From contig NZ_JAQZSG010000002.1 in NCBI RefSeq assembly GCF_028745515.1, forward strand, positions 1-64,000: a stretch of 64,000 nucleotides of DNA, written 5' to 3'. The notes below the pieces were generated by a model, which made no database searches, was not told the DNA's origin, and worked only from the letters and a program-made list of their open reading frames with translations. Shown piece after piece: positions 10,172-18,788 of this stretch; the first letter of the stretch is position 1, and every line of letters begins with the position of its first letter. This DNA comes from Paenibacillus thermotolerans (GTDB taxonomy: Bacteria > Bacillota > Bacilli > Paenibacillales > YIM-B00363). A program made the translations under genes and the position numbers.

Positions 10172-12946
10172 ATGGTAACAAGGCAGGAATTGCTTGATTT
10201 TATGCGCGAGGGCGCCTATAAGCCGATGACGGTGCAGGAGCTGACGGTGCAATTTGACGCCGAGGGCGCGGAATCGTTTAAAGAGCTTGTGAAGCTTCTG
10301 AACGAAATGGAGAACGACGGGGACATATTGCGCACGCGCACGGACCGTTACGGCGTGCCGGAGCGAATGAATTTGATCCGGGGGCGGCTTCAAGCGCATC
10401 CGAAGGGCTTCGGGTTTTTAATTCCGGACGACCGGGAGCTCCAGGATATTTACATTCATGCGAACGATATGAAGGGCGCGATGCAGAACGACATCGTGCT
10501 CGGCCGGGTAACCGGACACAGCGGGCCTAACGGCAGCAGGCTCGAGGGCGAAGTCGTGCGGGTCGTGAAGCGGTCGAACACCGAGATCGTCGGAACGTTC
10601 GAGAGCCATGAGACGTATGCGTTCGTGCTGCCGGACGATAAGAGGATTCAGAAAGATATTTTTGTGCCTCGGGAGCATTTCATGGGCGCAGTCACCGGTC
10701 AAAAGGTCGTCGTAAAGCTGATCAATTATCCGGATGGACGAGCTGCGGCGGAAGGCGAAGTTATCGAAATTTTAGGTCATAAGGACGATCCCGGCGTCGA
10801 TATTTTGTCCATTATCCGGAAGTTCGGTTTGCCGGAGGCGTTCCCTGAAGAGGTGATGGCCGAGGCGGAGGCCGCGCCGGATACGATTCGTGAAGAGGAG
10901 CTGGCCGGACGCCGCGATTTGCGCGATCGCGTGATCGTAACGATCGACGGCGAGGACGCGAAGGATTTGGACGATGCGGTGAATGTGGAGCGGCTCGAGA
11001 ACGGAAACTATTTGCTGGGCGTACACATTGCGGACGTAGGCTATTATGTGCGCGAGGGCTCGGCGCTGGATCGGGAAGCCTACAATCGCGGTACGTCCGT
11101 TTATTTGGTCGACCGGGTTATACCGATGCTGCCGCATCGGCTGTCAAACGGGATTTGTTCGTTGAACCCGCGCGTGGACCGCTTGACGATGTCCTGCGAT
11201 ATGGAGATCGACCCGAACGGGCGCATCGTGCGGCACGAAATTTACCCGTCCGTCATTAAGACGGTGGAGCGGATGACGTATTCGAACGTGAGAAAGCTGG
11301 TTGACGAAGGGGCGGAGGAAGGGGAGGAATATGCCGAGCTGTCCGCCCGGTACTCCGGATTGCTCCCTATGTTCCGAACGATGAAGGAGCTGGCGATGAT
11401 TTTGCGGTCGAAACGGATGCGCCGCGGAGCGATCGATTTCGACTTTACAGAGTCCAAGGTGCTTGTGGATGAGTCGGGAAAGCCGGTCAATATCGTCAAA
11501 AGGCCGCGCTCCATCGCCGAAATGATCATCGAGGAGTTCATGCTGGCGGCGAACGAGACGGTGGCGGAGCATTTTCATTATTTGAAAGTGCCGTTCCTTT
11601 ACCGGATTCACGAGGATCCGGACCAGGAGAAGCTGTCGCATTTCATGCAGTTCATTACGAATTTCGGCTATGTGGTGAAAGGGAAGGGGAATACGGTACA
11701 TCCGCGCGCACTGCAGTCTCTGCTTGAAGAGATTAAGGGCACGAAGGAGGAAACCGTCATTTCCACCGTCATGCTCCGGTCGATGAAGCAGGCGAAGTAC
11801 GACGCGGAATCGCTCGGACACTTCGGCTTGGCGGCCGAGTTTTACTCGCATTTTACGTCGCCGATTCGGCGCTACCCTGACCTTGTCATCCACCGGATCA
11901 TGCGGGAGGTTCTGCTTGGCGGCGGCATTCTGTCCGACGCGCGGTCGGATTATTTGGCCGGGCGCATGCCGGAAATTGCACAGCATTCGTCCGAGCGCGA
12001 GCGGCTGGCGGTAGATGCGGAGCGGGAGACGGATGCGCTGAAGAAGGCCGAGTTCATGCTCGATAAGATCGGCGAGGAGTTCGAGGGCATTATCTCGTCC
12101 GTGACGGCTTTCGGCATGTTCGTCGAGCTGGAGAACACGGTGGAGGGCTTAGTACGGCTCAGCGATATGACCGACGACTATTACCACTTCCACGAGCTGC
12201 AGCTTGCGCTGATCGGAGAGCGGACGTCGAAAATTTTCCGCATCGGCGACGAGGTGAAGGTGCGCGTTGCGCGCGTCAACGTGGATGAGCGGACGATCGA
12301 CTTCGAGATGGTCGATATGAAGTCGCGCGCCGGCGGCAAGGCGAGCTTTATTCGCACGCCGGAGGCGATCGCGCGCGGCAAACTCGGCGGCGGCAAGGGC
12401 GCCGCCGGGAAGCGCGGCAAGCAGCGCAGCAGCCGGCCGAAGGTGTTCGCCGCCGAAGGCGCGCCGGAGCGGCGCTCGAACGGACGCCGCGGTGCCGCCG
12501 GAGGCGGCGGAGGCGGCGGTGCTGCTGGCGGGCGCGGTGCGGGTGCCGGTACAGGCGCGGGTACAGGTGCCGGTCGTGCCGGCGGAGGCAAGAAAGATTT
12601 TTGGGGCTTTGCTGCGACCGGGGGAGGCCTCGGCGCCAACGGGAGCGATCCCGAGTTGAACGGATCGGGCTCGCGTGAGGTTGGCGGCGGCGGCGGGTCC
12701 CGCAAGGGCAAGAAGGGCGGGCCCGGCGGCTTCGGCAAGGGCGGCTTCGCCGGCAGCGGTGCCGGCAAAGCGGGCGGAGCCCCGGCGAAGGACGACAAGC
12801 GGCGCGGCAAAAAGCGCCGCGGCGACGGCCCGACCATTCTCGCCGTAGAGGCGTCCGCGGAGCTGGCGGCGCCGTTGTTCCCGAGAGCCGACGGCGTTGT
12901 CGGCGGGGCCGGGAAGCGCCGCAAGAAGAAAAAGCGCAAGGATTAG
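10172..12946 (+). CDS. rnr: Ribonuclease R with long Gly/Lys-rich C-terminal tail
   Basis: A 3'-5' exoribonuclease for structured RNA, partner of tmRNA in clearing stalled messages. From the ATG at 10172 (GAGGTGAGG at about 10155-10163) the order is: N-terminal winged helix, cold-shock domains (GFGFLIPD), RNB catalytic domain with the metal-binding [30 protein letters not shown], then an S1 domain ([15 protein letters not shown]). The protein is 924 aa; B. subtilis RNase R is near 780. The excess is a tail from about residue 730 made of Gly/Ala runs and Lys/Arg clusters, ending RRKKKKRKD. An in-frame upstream start at 10055 lies in the secG terminator and was rejected. Confidence 0.95.
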   Translation: MVTRQELLDFMREGAYKPMTVQELTVQFDAEGAESFKELVKLLNEMENDGDILRTRTDRYGVPERMNLIRGRLQAHPKGFGFLIPDDRELQDIYIHANDMKGAMQNDIVLGRVTGHSGPNGSRLEGEVVRVVKRSNTEIVGTFESHETYAFVLPDDKRIQKDIFVPREHFMGAVTGQKVVVKLINYPDGRAAAEGEVIEILGHKDDPGVDILSIIRKFGLPEAFPEEVMAEAEAAPDTIREEELAGRRDLRDRVIVTIDGEDAKDLDDAVNVERLENGNYLLGVHIADVGYYVREGSALDREAYNRGTSVYLVDRVIPMLPHRLSNGICSLNPRVDRLTMSCDMEIDPNGRIVRHEIYPSVIKTVERMTYSNVRKLVDEGAEEGEEYAELSARYSGLLPMFRTMKELAMILRSKRMRRGAIDFDFTESKVLVDESGKPVNIVKRPRSIAEMIIEEFMLAANETVAEHFHYLKVPFLYRIHEDPDQEKLSHFMQFITNFGYVVKGKGNTVHPRALQSLLEEIKGTKEETVISTVMLRSMKQAKYDAESLGHFGLAAEFYSHFTSPIRRYPDLVIHRIMREVLLGGGILSDARSDYLAGRMPEIAQHSSERERLAVDAERETDALKKAEFMLDKIGEEFEGIISSVTAFGMFVELENTVEGLVRLSDMTDDYYHFHELQLALIGERTSKIFRIGDEVKVRVARVNVDERTIDFEMVDMKSRAGGKASFIRTPEAIARGKLGGGKGAAGKRGKQRSSRPKVFAAEGAPERRSNGRRGAAGGGGGGGAAGGRGAGAGTGAGTGAGRAGGGKKDFWGFAATGGGLGANGSDPELNGSGSREVGGGGGSRKGKKGGPGGFGKGGFAGSGAGKAGGAPAKDDKRRGKKRRGDGPTILAVEASAELAAPLFPRADGVVGGAGKRRKKKKRKD

Positions 12947-12960
12947 TCGGTTTTAGCGGC

Positions 12961-13002
12961 GGGTTAAGTGCGTTTGAAGCACTTAACCCGTTGCTGTTGT
13001 TT
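12961..13002 (+). terminator. Terminator after rnr
   Basis: An 11-bp perfect stem GGGTTAAGTGC (12961-12971) / GCACTTAACCC (12979-12989) with a 7-nt loop, followed by a T-rich but interrupted tract. Confidence 0.65.
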
Positions 13003-13059
13003 GCTGTGGTGTGCGATAACGGATTTGCAAGTACTTAATTGAGGTTGAATGACGTATAT

Positions 13060-13320
13060 GTTAGTTATTGACGGGAATATAGTGTGGTTGGGGATGCGCT
13101 ATGTATAAGTTCAAAAAACTGACTTTATTCAAAGGGATAAGTTCAAATTGTAAACTTATTTCAGCACGGAGGCGGTCGGTCCGCACATGTTGTGTCACTT
13201 TTTGAGCTTATCCGCTGCACTTACCGCACATCCACCATTCTTCCCGCTCTAGTAAGATCGTTTTTTGAGTCTAACTTCAGCAATAAGCTCGGTTTTTGCG
13301 CTTACAGTTTCGTTTTCCGA
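13060..13320. repeat. Dispersed intergenic repeat between rnr and smpB
   Basis: No gene is visible between rnr and smpB. The stretch has repeated ATAAGTTCAAA, GAGCTTA and TAAGCTC motifs and an exact copy of TGTCACTTTTTGAGCTTA (13193-13210) also found at 874-891. This points to a family of short dispersed elements. The smpB promoter probably lies in the last 100 bp but I could not assign it. Confidence 0.5.
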
Positions 13321-13415
13321 TCTGCTTAGCGTGGTACCGCCTTCCACTTGATTTTGCGCCATGCTGTTGGTATCATTATAGTTCGAACCATTTTGGCGTG
13401 GAGGGTGTGAATGTC

Positions 13416-13895
13416 ATGGCGAAGAAAGCAGAAGGCAAACAGCTTGCCCAAAACCGAAAAGTTTCGCATGACTACTTCATTGAGGACACCTATGAAGCGG
13501 GCATCGTGCTGATGGGCACCGAGATCAAGGCACTGCGGGCAGGAAAAGCGAACATTTCCGACGCTTTCGCGACGATCCGAAATGGAGAGATGTTCATCCA
13601 TAACATGCATATATCTCCGTTCGAGCAGGGCAACCGGTTCAATCCGACGGACCCGACGCGGGCGCGGAAGCTGCTTCTTCATAAGAAGGAGATCAGCAAG
13701 CTGCTGGGGCTGTCCAAGCAAGAAGGGTATACGCTCGTTCCGCTGAAGGTGTACATCAAGAACGGCTTTGCCAAGATGCTGATCGGCCTCGCCAAGGGTA
13801 AGAAAAACTACGATAAGCGCGAATCCGCCGCTAAGAAGGATGCGCAGCGCGATATCCAGCGGGCGCTCAAGGAAAAGCAGAAGGTGGCGCGTTAA
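13416..13895 (+). CDS. smpB: SsrA-binding protein SmpB
   Basis: Binds tmRNA and delivers it to stalled ribosomes for trans-translation. Family blocks are clear: [51 protein letters not shown] and a basic C-terminal tail [10 protein letters not shown]. Length is 160 aa, usual for Bacilli. The ATG at 13416 gives [15 protein letters not shown] and lies behind GGAGGG near 13400; an upstream in-frame extension to 13296 has no family similarity. The gene directly precedes ssrA, its functional partner. Confidence 0.97.
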   Translation: MAKKAEGKQLAQNRKVSHDYFIEDTYEAGIVLMGTEIKALRAGKANISDAFATIRNGEMFIHNMHISPFEQGNRFNPTDPTRARKLLLHKKEISKLLGLSKQEGYTLVPLKVYIKNGFAKMLIGLAKGKKNYDKRESAAKKDAQRDIQRALKEKQKVAR

Positions 13896-13918
13896 ACCGT
13901 AAGTACCACGAGTCTCCA

Positions 13919-13947
13919 TCGTTTCGGTGAGCGGTTCGTGATATAAT
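13919..13947 (+). promoter_or_regulatory. Promoter of ssrA
   Basis: A perfect TATAAT -10 box lies at 13942-13947, about 24 bp before the mature tmRNA 5' end, with a poor -35 region near 13919. It fits an independently transcribed, processed tmRNA precursor. Confidence 0.55.
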
Positions 13948-13970
13948 ATTTATGTATCCATTTTTAATTC

Positions 13971-14333
13971 GGGGGCGTTTTTGGATTCGACGGGAATAGT
14001 TCGAGCATAGGTAGCGGGTAGTGGGGACGCGGCCACTTTAATAACGCTAAAGCCATAATAAATGGCAACCGTACAACTTCTTACGCAGTAGCAGCTTAAT
14101 AACCTGCTCTCGTGCTTCTACCCTGCATCGCCCATGTGCCGGGATAGGGGCTAACTCTTAGTGGGATACGCCGATCGGTCTCCGCCTGGGGTCGATCGGA
14201 AGAAGACAATCAGGCTGATCCAGCCCGAAGCCGGTTCCGGGGCGTCGGCTGGATGACCTTAATACCGTAACTACACCCGTAGAAGCTTATGTGCCGTTAT
14301 TTTCGGACAGGGGTTCGACTCCCCTCGCCTCCA
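13971..14333 (+). ncRNA. ssrA: Transfer-messenger RNA (tmRNA)
   Basis: Rescues stalled ribosomes together with SmpB. The 5' end GGGGGCG pairs with the 3' end CGCCTCC to form the tRNA-like acceptor. The T arm GGGTTCGACTCCCC is at about 14311-14325. The tag frame begins at 14064 and encodes GNRTTSYAVAA followed by tandem TAA stops (14097-14102), ending in the protease-recognised AVAA. CCA is not encoded: the sequence continues ATACC after the discriminator A. Length is about 363 nt. Its 3' end is the attachment point of the accessory region that follows, and the last 96 nt are repeated at 15674-15769. Confidence 0.97.
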
Positions 14334-14484
14334 TACCATGAAGAAGGCTCCGACCTAATTGGTCGGGGCCTTTCTTCATATGGAGGCAGAGAGGGGAGGC
14401 GAAGCCCCAGGGAAGGGGTTCGGCCGCGCGCAGGGAGCGAAGCGGACGAGCACGTGTATCCAAATCTACCGCTGCGGTTTGCAT
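14325..14484. repeat. 160-bp direct repeat, left copy (attL-like)
   Basis: Starts in the last bases of ssrA (TCGCCTCCATACC), covers the terminator and about 105 bp of flanking sequence, and matches 22003-22162 with one visible mismatch. Together the copies bracket 7.5 kb of accessory DNA. Repeats that start in an ssrA 3' end are typical of site-specific integration, but a 160-bp length exceeds a simple attachment core. Confidence 0.85.
14340..14377 (+). terminator. Terminator of ssrA (copy 1)
   Basis: GAAGAAGGC-CCGACC pairs with GGTCGG-CCTTTCTTC around a 5-nt loop. The same terminator recurs at 22018-22055 as part of a 160-bp direct repeat. Confidence 0.85.
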
Positions 14485-14530
14485 TATCGAATTGGCTTCG
14501 AAAGCTAGTTAAATCATGATTTGGATTCTC

Positions 14531-14587
14531 CCCCTCGCCTCCATACACGACAAAGGGCCCTAACCTATTGGCTAGGGTCCTTTGTCA
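14531..14587 (+). repeat. Displaced ssrA 3'-end remnant with its own terminator
   Basis: CCCCTCGCCTCCATA (14531-14545) repeats the last bases of ssrA and the two that follow. It is followed by a different terminator in which GACAAAGG pairs with CCTTTGTC (14549-14586). The upstream T-arm bases are not conserved, so this is a short scar. It marks an earlier junction between ssrA and an inserted element. Confidence 0.65.
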
Positions 14588-14612
14588 TTTCAAGGAGACA
14601 AGATAGGGGAAC

Positions 14613-15410
14613 CTACTGATAAAATTGAGTGTAATGATTGGCCAAGAATAATTGAAGATAATCGCCAAAACTCACTTCTGTCAGGTCTTGGGCATCTTCC
14701 CATTCGAAGCAACGTATATTCTTTAATAACGAAAAAAATGAGGGGTTCTTGAGAAGCTCTATAACGAGACTGTTTTTACTGCTAATTCCTTTTGAATCAT
14801 TATTTTGATTGACAATAATTGTACGTATCATACCAAGCAGAATATCTACTAACTCAACACCAATTTCTTGGCCCTTCGGTATCAAAAGGCTGTCATTAAC
14901 AATGAAACGCTCTCCACGATATAAAGATTGTACATTCAACTGATCCTTTAGTCGTTCATGGAGTTTGAAGGTCTGATATTCGCTCGAGTCCTCGATTTTC
15001 AAGTTTGCCTCAATGAACACGTTTCTTCCATACCTTCTTAACAGACCATATATTATTCTTTCGGGGAATTTTGTATAAATCATTTCCTCAGTAATGTATC
15101 TTGAGAACCCGTTCTTATTGCTAATTACGGAATAGTCGTAGTTGATAACAAAAAACTTAATAAGGTGATGGTATGTAGCAAGGATGGCGATTGTTTCAGA
15201 TATGTCTGTTTTTAGTTTTTCATATCCTGTATATTCAGTCCAGTGTAATTTTAACTCGCCATCTCTTAACTTTTGAGACAAGAGTTGAAATGGAGTCGAC
15301 ATATATAACTGTCGCGGCATGGATAAGGCGCCCATTAGGTTGGGTTTATCTTTTCGTTTTCCGCTTTCATCAAAAAATACATCTAAAATTTCGGTTTTAG
15401 GCCTTTGCAT
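14613..15410 (-). CDS. DUF3800 family protein
   Basis: A 265-aa protein beginning with the DUF3800 hallmark FFDESGKRKDKPNLMGALSMP: the Asp-Glu-Ser-Gly near the N terminus is characteristic. VELVDILLGMIR near residue 200 corresponds to the conserved late Asp segment of the family, which has an RNase H-like fold and unknown activity. DUF3800 genes often sit in mobile or defence-rich regions. The start follows TTGGAGG on the minus strand. It is visibly AT-richer than the neighbouring core genes and is the only gene in the interval between two ssrA-end remnants (14545 and 15674). Confidence 0.75.
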   Translation of the reverse strand: MQRPKTEILDVFFDESGKRKDKPNLMGALSMPRQLYMSTPFQLLSQKLRDGELKLHWTEYTGYEKLKTDISETIAILATYHHLIKFFVINYDYSVISNKNGFSRYITEEMIYTKFPERIIYGLLRRYGRNVFIEANLKIEDSSEYQTFKLHERLKDQLNVQSLYRGERFIVNDSLLIPKGQEIGVELVDILLGMIRTIIVNQNNDSKGISSKNSLVIELLKNPSFFSLLKNIRCFEWEDAQDLTEVSFGDYLQLFLANHYTQFYQ

Positions 15411-15673
15411 ATGTCCTCCAAAACAAAAGAGCTTTAGGCTAGAGTCGGTTTTTATTTACTTTTGGTTTAAAATCCTGTATCATGGAGTCAACAGTATCAT
15501 CTCATTCCTAGGAGTGCGGTGAGTATGTCAGGCAAGAGAGTAGCTCATTTCTAGAAGTGCGCGAAATCTTTCCGAAACATGTCAACTACCTGTCCAGGTA
15601 GTTTTTTTGTTATCCTAATTTTACGCTATTAACCACAATTCTTCCATATTTATTGAACGAAAGGTAGAGATGT
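15411..15673. other. Non-coding interval with a terminator-like hairpin, part of the ssrA-linked region
   Basis: Contains the probable promoter of the DUF3800 gene and, on the plus strand, a strong hairpin AACTACCT (15584-15591) / AGGTAGTT (15596-15603) followed by T residues. Just before it lies a nine-codon open frame (15525-15554) with an AGGAG site, too short to call. It may be all that is left of a deleted gene that once stood between that start and that terminator. Confidence 0.45.
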
Positions 15674-15769
15674 GGCGTCGGCTGGATGACCTCAATACCG
15701 TAACTACACCCGTAGAAGCTTATGTGCCGTTATTTTCGGACAGGGGTTCGACTCCCCTCGCCTCCATAC
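15674..15769 (+). repeat. Displaced 96-nt copy of the ssrA 3' end
   Basis: Bases 15674-15769 repeat 14241-14336, the last 93 nt of tmRNA plus three, with a single visible mismatch (CTC for CTT). The copy contains the T arm and acceptor half but no 5' half, so it cannot make tmRNA. Such a fragment is what an integration into ssrA leaves behind at the far end of the inserted element. Confidence 0.9.
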
Positions 15770-15772
15770 AAA

Positions 15773-15810
15773 GAAGAAGGCCTCCGCCTCGATGGTGGGG
15801 GCCTTTCTTC
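15773..15810 (+). terminator. Terminator after the displaced ssrA fragment
   Basis: GAAGAAGGCC (15773-15782) pairs with GGCCTTTCTTC (15800-15810). It is related to, but distinct from, the terminators at 14340 and 22018. Confidence 0.7.
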
Positions 15811-15822
15811 ATAAAGGATCTG

Positions 15823-16617
15823 CTACCCTCTCTCAAAATTTTCGCAAATGATTGCCTGCCAAACGGGATCTTCGAGACCTCGTCGTACCGGATGCACAAA
15901 ATACACTTTTTCTTTGTTCGAAGCCACCTGTAGTTCAGTCAAACTGATATTGTCTCCGCACCGAGTAAAGCTTGCTATTTCTAAAGGATATGGCATAGCA
16001 CGTCCCCCGGCCCGAATGGCTAAAGTAGGCAGTAACATTTCTTCTAAAGCGAATATGGAGCTAGCGGCAAGACACTTTTCCAGCTCCTTCATTCTACTGT
16101 GATCTAAGTCTGCGATGATTTTCGCCATGACCTCATGGGTATACACCTGCATGGGATTCAAGGTTCCGCAAAAGCCATCCGTACCAAAAAAAGGCTGCCA
16201 TAATTCCCATTCCTTCCACATCATCTGACCCGGTACCCAATGGGGCAATTCGGACGGATTGCTTTGAAAGACCATATTTACTCCCATTAAATCATACTCT
16301 TTGAGCGCTTCTTGCAAGAATGCTTCATAACCATGGCGCAGGAATAATACATCGGAATCGACACTGACTAAATAATCGTAATCCATTATGGTTTCTTCAA
16401 GCCATATCGCCGTATCCAGAAGGTAACGTTCCAGTCTTCCGTATTGTAGCGGACGGCTATAAGGGCAAACTGGAATCCCCAGATTATCCGCAAATTTTTT
16501 ATCTTTCCCGCCGTTATAGAGAACGATCTGAGCATTAGGATTGTATTTTTTTATATTTCTTATCTGGCTTTGTAATACCTCCGGTTTGTCATGCGCCAAA
16601 ATTGCAAAGCAAATCAT
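15823..16617 (-). CDS. Glycosyltransferase-like protein (GT-A fold)
   Basis: A 264-aa protein beginning MICFAILAHDKPEVLQSQI with a DSD motif (VSVDSDVLFLRHG, about residues 84-96) typical of GT-A nucleotide-sugar transferases. It is clearly related to the N-terminal part of the protein at 20702-21970: both share QI-NI, IVL-NGGK, IPVCPYSRPL/IPICPYSRPL, a D-D metal motif, MWKEW, a late MEEML/LEEML and a final VHP/IHP. A TGGAGGTG site precedes the start. No signal peptide or membrane segment is seen. It runs opposite to the other glycan genes of the island. Donor and acceptor are unknown. Confidence 0.7.
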   Translation of the reverse strand: MICFAILAHDKPEVLQSQIRNIKKYNPNAQIVLYNGGKDKKFADNLGIPVCPYSRPLQYGRLERYLLDTAIWLEETIMDYDYLVSVDSDVLFLRHGYEAFLQEALKEYDLMGVNMVFQSNPSELPHWVPGQMMWKEWELWQPFFGTDGFCGTLNPMQVYTHEVMAKIIADLDHSRMKELEKCLAASSIFALEEMLLPTLAIRAGGRAMPYPLEIASFTRCGDNISLTELQVASNKEKVYFVHPVRRGLEDPVWQAIICENFERG

Positions 16618-16717
16618 TCGCTCACCTCCATAATTCAGTTAATTGCATAAAGACACTTGCCGTGTCCACAGTTGTCTAACGACATAAAGTAAATGGTAAA
16701 CAGCGGCACGGAAAGGA

Positions 16718-17944
16718 ATGATGGAGTTGGTATCCAAGCCCAAAAATCTCACGGTTGTCTGGGGCTGTTATCAAGGCGGAGTGGAAACGGCGTTAAGTTT
16801 TCGCCTGAGATACATGAACGACGCCGGTATTGAGTCGCACTGCTATTTCCATTATCCGGGGATGGGAATTTCGAACTTCATTGGGATACCCCATCATATC
16901 TCCAATGTAAAGGAAGACTTTATTGCTTATGTGAAGCAGCATAGATTTAAATACATTACTTTCATCAATACGCTATATAATATGGAGCTTCTGAAGGAAT
17001 TGGATTACAGGGTGAAGGTGATTTACGAATTGCATGGGTATGGCAGTCCGATTGAGCACGAATTACAAAAAATAAATAACTTTGAGGATCAAGGTATGAT
17101 TCGCGGTGTAGTCGTACCGAGTGTTAACGTGGAAAAATGGGCTAAGCAGCAGTTGTCCAAGCGGCCGGATATTCGTGTGTTTGTGGCTACCAATACCCTT
17201 GATATGGAGAAGTTTCGCTATACAAGCAATGTTGACAGGTTTGTTAAAGAGTCCAGGCTTCGTGGAAGTTGGTTGACATCGCCTCTGCTTGGCTGGGTTG
17301 GCCGCATCGACTCAAATAAAAATTGGAGCTTGCTTCTTGATATATTTCGATTATTAAGATTGGAAATTCCGCAAATGAGGCTTCTCCTAGCGGGCGATCT
17401 TACGACAAGCCGGGATCTGGATCGGTTTTATAGAAAAGCCGCCAAATACAAATTGGTAAAATATTTGCGGACTTTGCCGAATATTCCATATCATTCAATG
17501 CCAATGTACTACTCATTGATTGCAAAATCAGGCGGGCTTCTGATCTCCACTTCACGTTCCGAAGGATACCCGTATCATTTATTAGAGGCGCAAGCTTGCG
17601 AATGCCCGGTTGTCTGCACAAATATTCCCGGCAGCATGGAACTCGTAAAGAATGGGGATACCGGCTTTACGTATTCATTAGATAATCCGAAAGAGGCTGT
17701 AGAAATTGTCAAAAAACTTATGGCAGTGAAACAAAAAAGAAGCCAAATTCAGCAAAATGCAAGAAGCCGGGCGCTGTCTTGCAATGCTATCGACCGAAAC
17801 ATATCTGTATATATCGACTGGCTGCAAGGATTGGGTAAGCGGGAAGAAGCGACCCTTGCACATATTTCAGGGAGGGGTGGCGATTCATGCATGGAACCGG
17901 AACGAATCGAATTAAAATTCCCGGCCACTCCGGATGCGAATTAG
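16718..17944 (+). CDS. GT4-family glycosyltransferase
   Basis: A 408-aa GT-B type enzyme. The N-terminal acceptor half starts TVVWGCYQGGVETALSFRL. The C-terminal nucleotide-sugar half has GWVGRIDSNKNW and SRSEGYPYHLLEAQACECPVV, the E-x7-E signature of GT4 enzymes. It likely adds a hexose to a cell-surface glycan or glycoprotein. ATG at 16718 or 16721 is possible; the ribosome binding site is weak (AAAGG). Its 3' end overlaps the next gene by 58 bp, which indicates a tight operon. AT-rich relative to core genes. Confidence 0.8.
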   Translation: MMELVSKPKNLTVVWGCYQGGVETALSFRLRYMNDAGIESHCYFHYPGMGISNFIGIPHHISNVKEDFIAYVKQHRFKYITFINTLYNMELLKELDYRVKVIYELHGYGSPIEHELQKINNFEDQGMIRGVVVPSVNVEKWAKQQLSKRPDIRVFVATNTLDMEKFRYTSNVDRFVKESRLRGSWLTSPLLGWVGRIDSNKNWSLLLDIFRLLRLEIPQMRLLLAGDLTTSRDLDRFYRKAAKYKLVKYLRTLPNIPYHSMPMYYSLIAKSGGLLISTSRSEGYPYHLLEAQACECPVVCTNIPGSMELVKNGDTGFTYSLDNPKEAVEIVKKLMAVKQKRSQIQQNARSRALSCNAIDRNISVYIDWLQGLGKREEATLAHISGRGGDSCMEPERIELKFPATPDAN

Positions 17945-18774
17945 AGTTAATCATGGAGCCTTCTCAATCCGTACCTTCTTTCATAATAAAAAGTACCAAG
18001 GATCCGCGTTATTTTGAACGGTTGCTTCGGCAAAGCCGAAAGCAGCAGGATTTTATGAATCGAAACAAGCTTCCTTTCCTGACAACGCCAAAGATTGTCT
18101 CCGCCGGAGTTAATGAGAATAAAGCATATATCTTAATGGAATATTGCAAATCAATGGATTTTATCGAATTCCTTAGTGTTGCAAATGTAGCGAATCTTGA
18201 AAGCTTTTGTGGTCGATTAATCTGTTTCGTTGAGGACAATATAAAGAACTCCATGAACTTACCTCTAGACAAAGAGGCTGTGGAACGGAAGGTCGTTTCC
18301 ATTTGTAAAGCCGTAGAGGAACAGCCCTTGATTTCAACCCCCAGCAAAAGTGAACTGGTTAAGTTTCTGATGCAGTATTGCGATACGATGCCCAATTGGG
18401 AACTCCCGGTGGGGGTTTGCCATGGAGATTTAACGTTCTCCAATATTTTATTTAGAAAATCAGGCGGGCAGATCGTTCTGATTGATTTCTTAGATACCTT
18501 TATAGAGACTCCGCTGCAAGATTTGGTAATAATACGACAGGACACCCGTTACCTGTGGTCGTTAATGCTCATTCCGGACAGGAGCTACGATAAAGTTAAG
18601 ACTAAGACAGCTTTGCGATTTATTGATCGGATGATCGATCGGCATTTTTCACAATACGATTTTTATAACATTGGTTACCGCTATTTTCAAATTTTAAATT
18701 TTGCAAGAATTGTTCCTTATGTTAAAAGCCAACAGCTAATGAATGAAGTTATCAAAACAATTACGACATTATGA
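17887..18774 (+). CDS. Choline/aminoglycoside-kinase-like phosphotransferase
   Basis: A 295-aa protein with the kinase fold of the APH/choline kinase group. VCHGDLTFSNILF (about residues 177-189) is the catalytic HGDxxxxN loop, and IVLIDFLD supplies the metal-binding Asp. It lies between a glycosyltransferase and a nucleotidyltransferase, as LicA-like kinases do next to cytidylyltransferases. Phosphorylation of a small alcohol or sugar for glycan decoration is therefore more likely than antibiotic resistance. GGGAGGGG lies 8 bp before the ATG, inside the previous gene. Confidence 0.65.
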   Translation: MHGTGTNRIKIPGHSGCELELIMEPSQSVPSFIIKSTKDPRYFERLLRQSRKQQDFMNRNKLPFLTTPKIVSAGVNENKAYILMEYCKSMDFIEFLSVANVANLESFCGRLICFVEDNIKNSMNLPLDKEAVERKVVSICKAVEEQPLISTPSKSELVKFLMQYCDTMPNWELPVGVCHGDLTFSNILFRKSGGQIVLIDFLDTFIETPLQDLVIIRQDTRYLWSLMLIPDRSYDKVKTKTALRFIDRMIDRHFSQYDFYNIGYRYFQILNFARIVPYVKSQQLMNEVIKTITTL

Positions 18775-18788
18775 GGAGGAATTGACGG

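Noticed and set aside
12181-12939. Long Pro-rich minus-strand frame opposite rnr
   Set aside because: It mirrors the Gly/Lys-coding tail of rnr; GC-rich third positions create the open frame.
14287-14548. Open frames overlapping the ssrA 3' end and its direct repeat (also 21839-22237)
   Set aside because: They run antisense to, or through, tmRNA and terminator sequence and are duplicated only because the DNA repeat is duplicated.
15525-15554. Nine-codon frame MSGKRVAHF with an AGGAG site, possibly the start of a lost recombinase
   Set aside because: Too short to identify. It is noted only as part of the scarred interval before the terminator at 15584.
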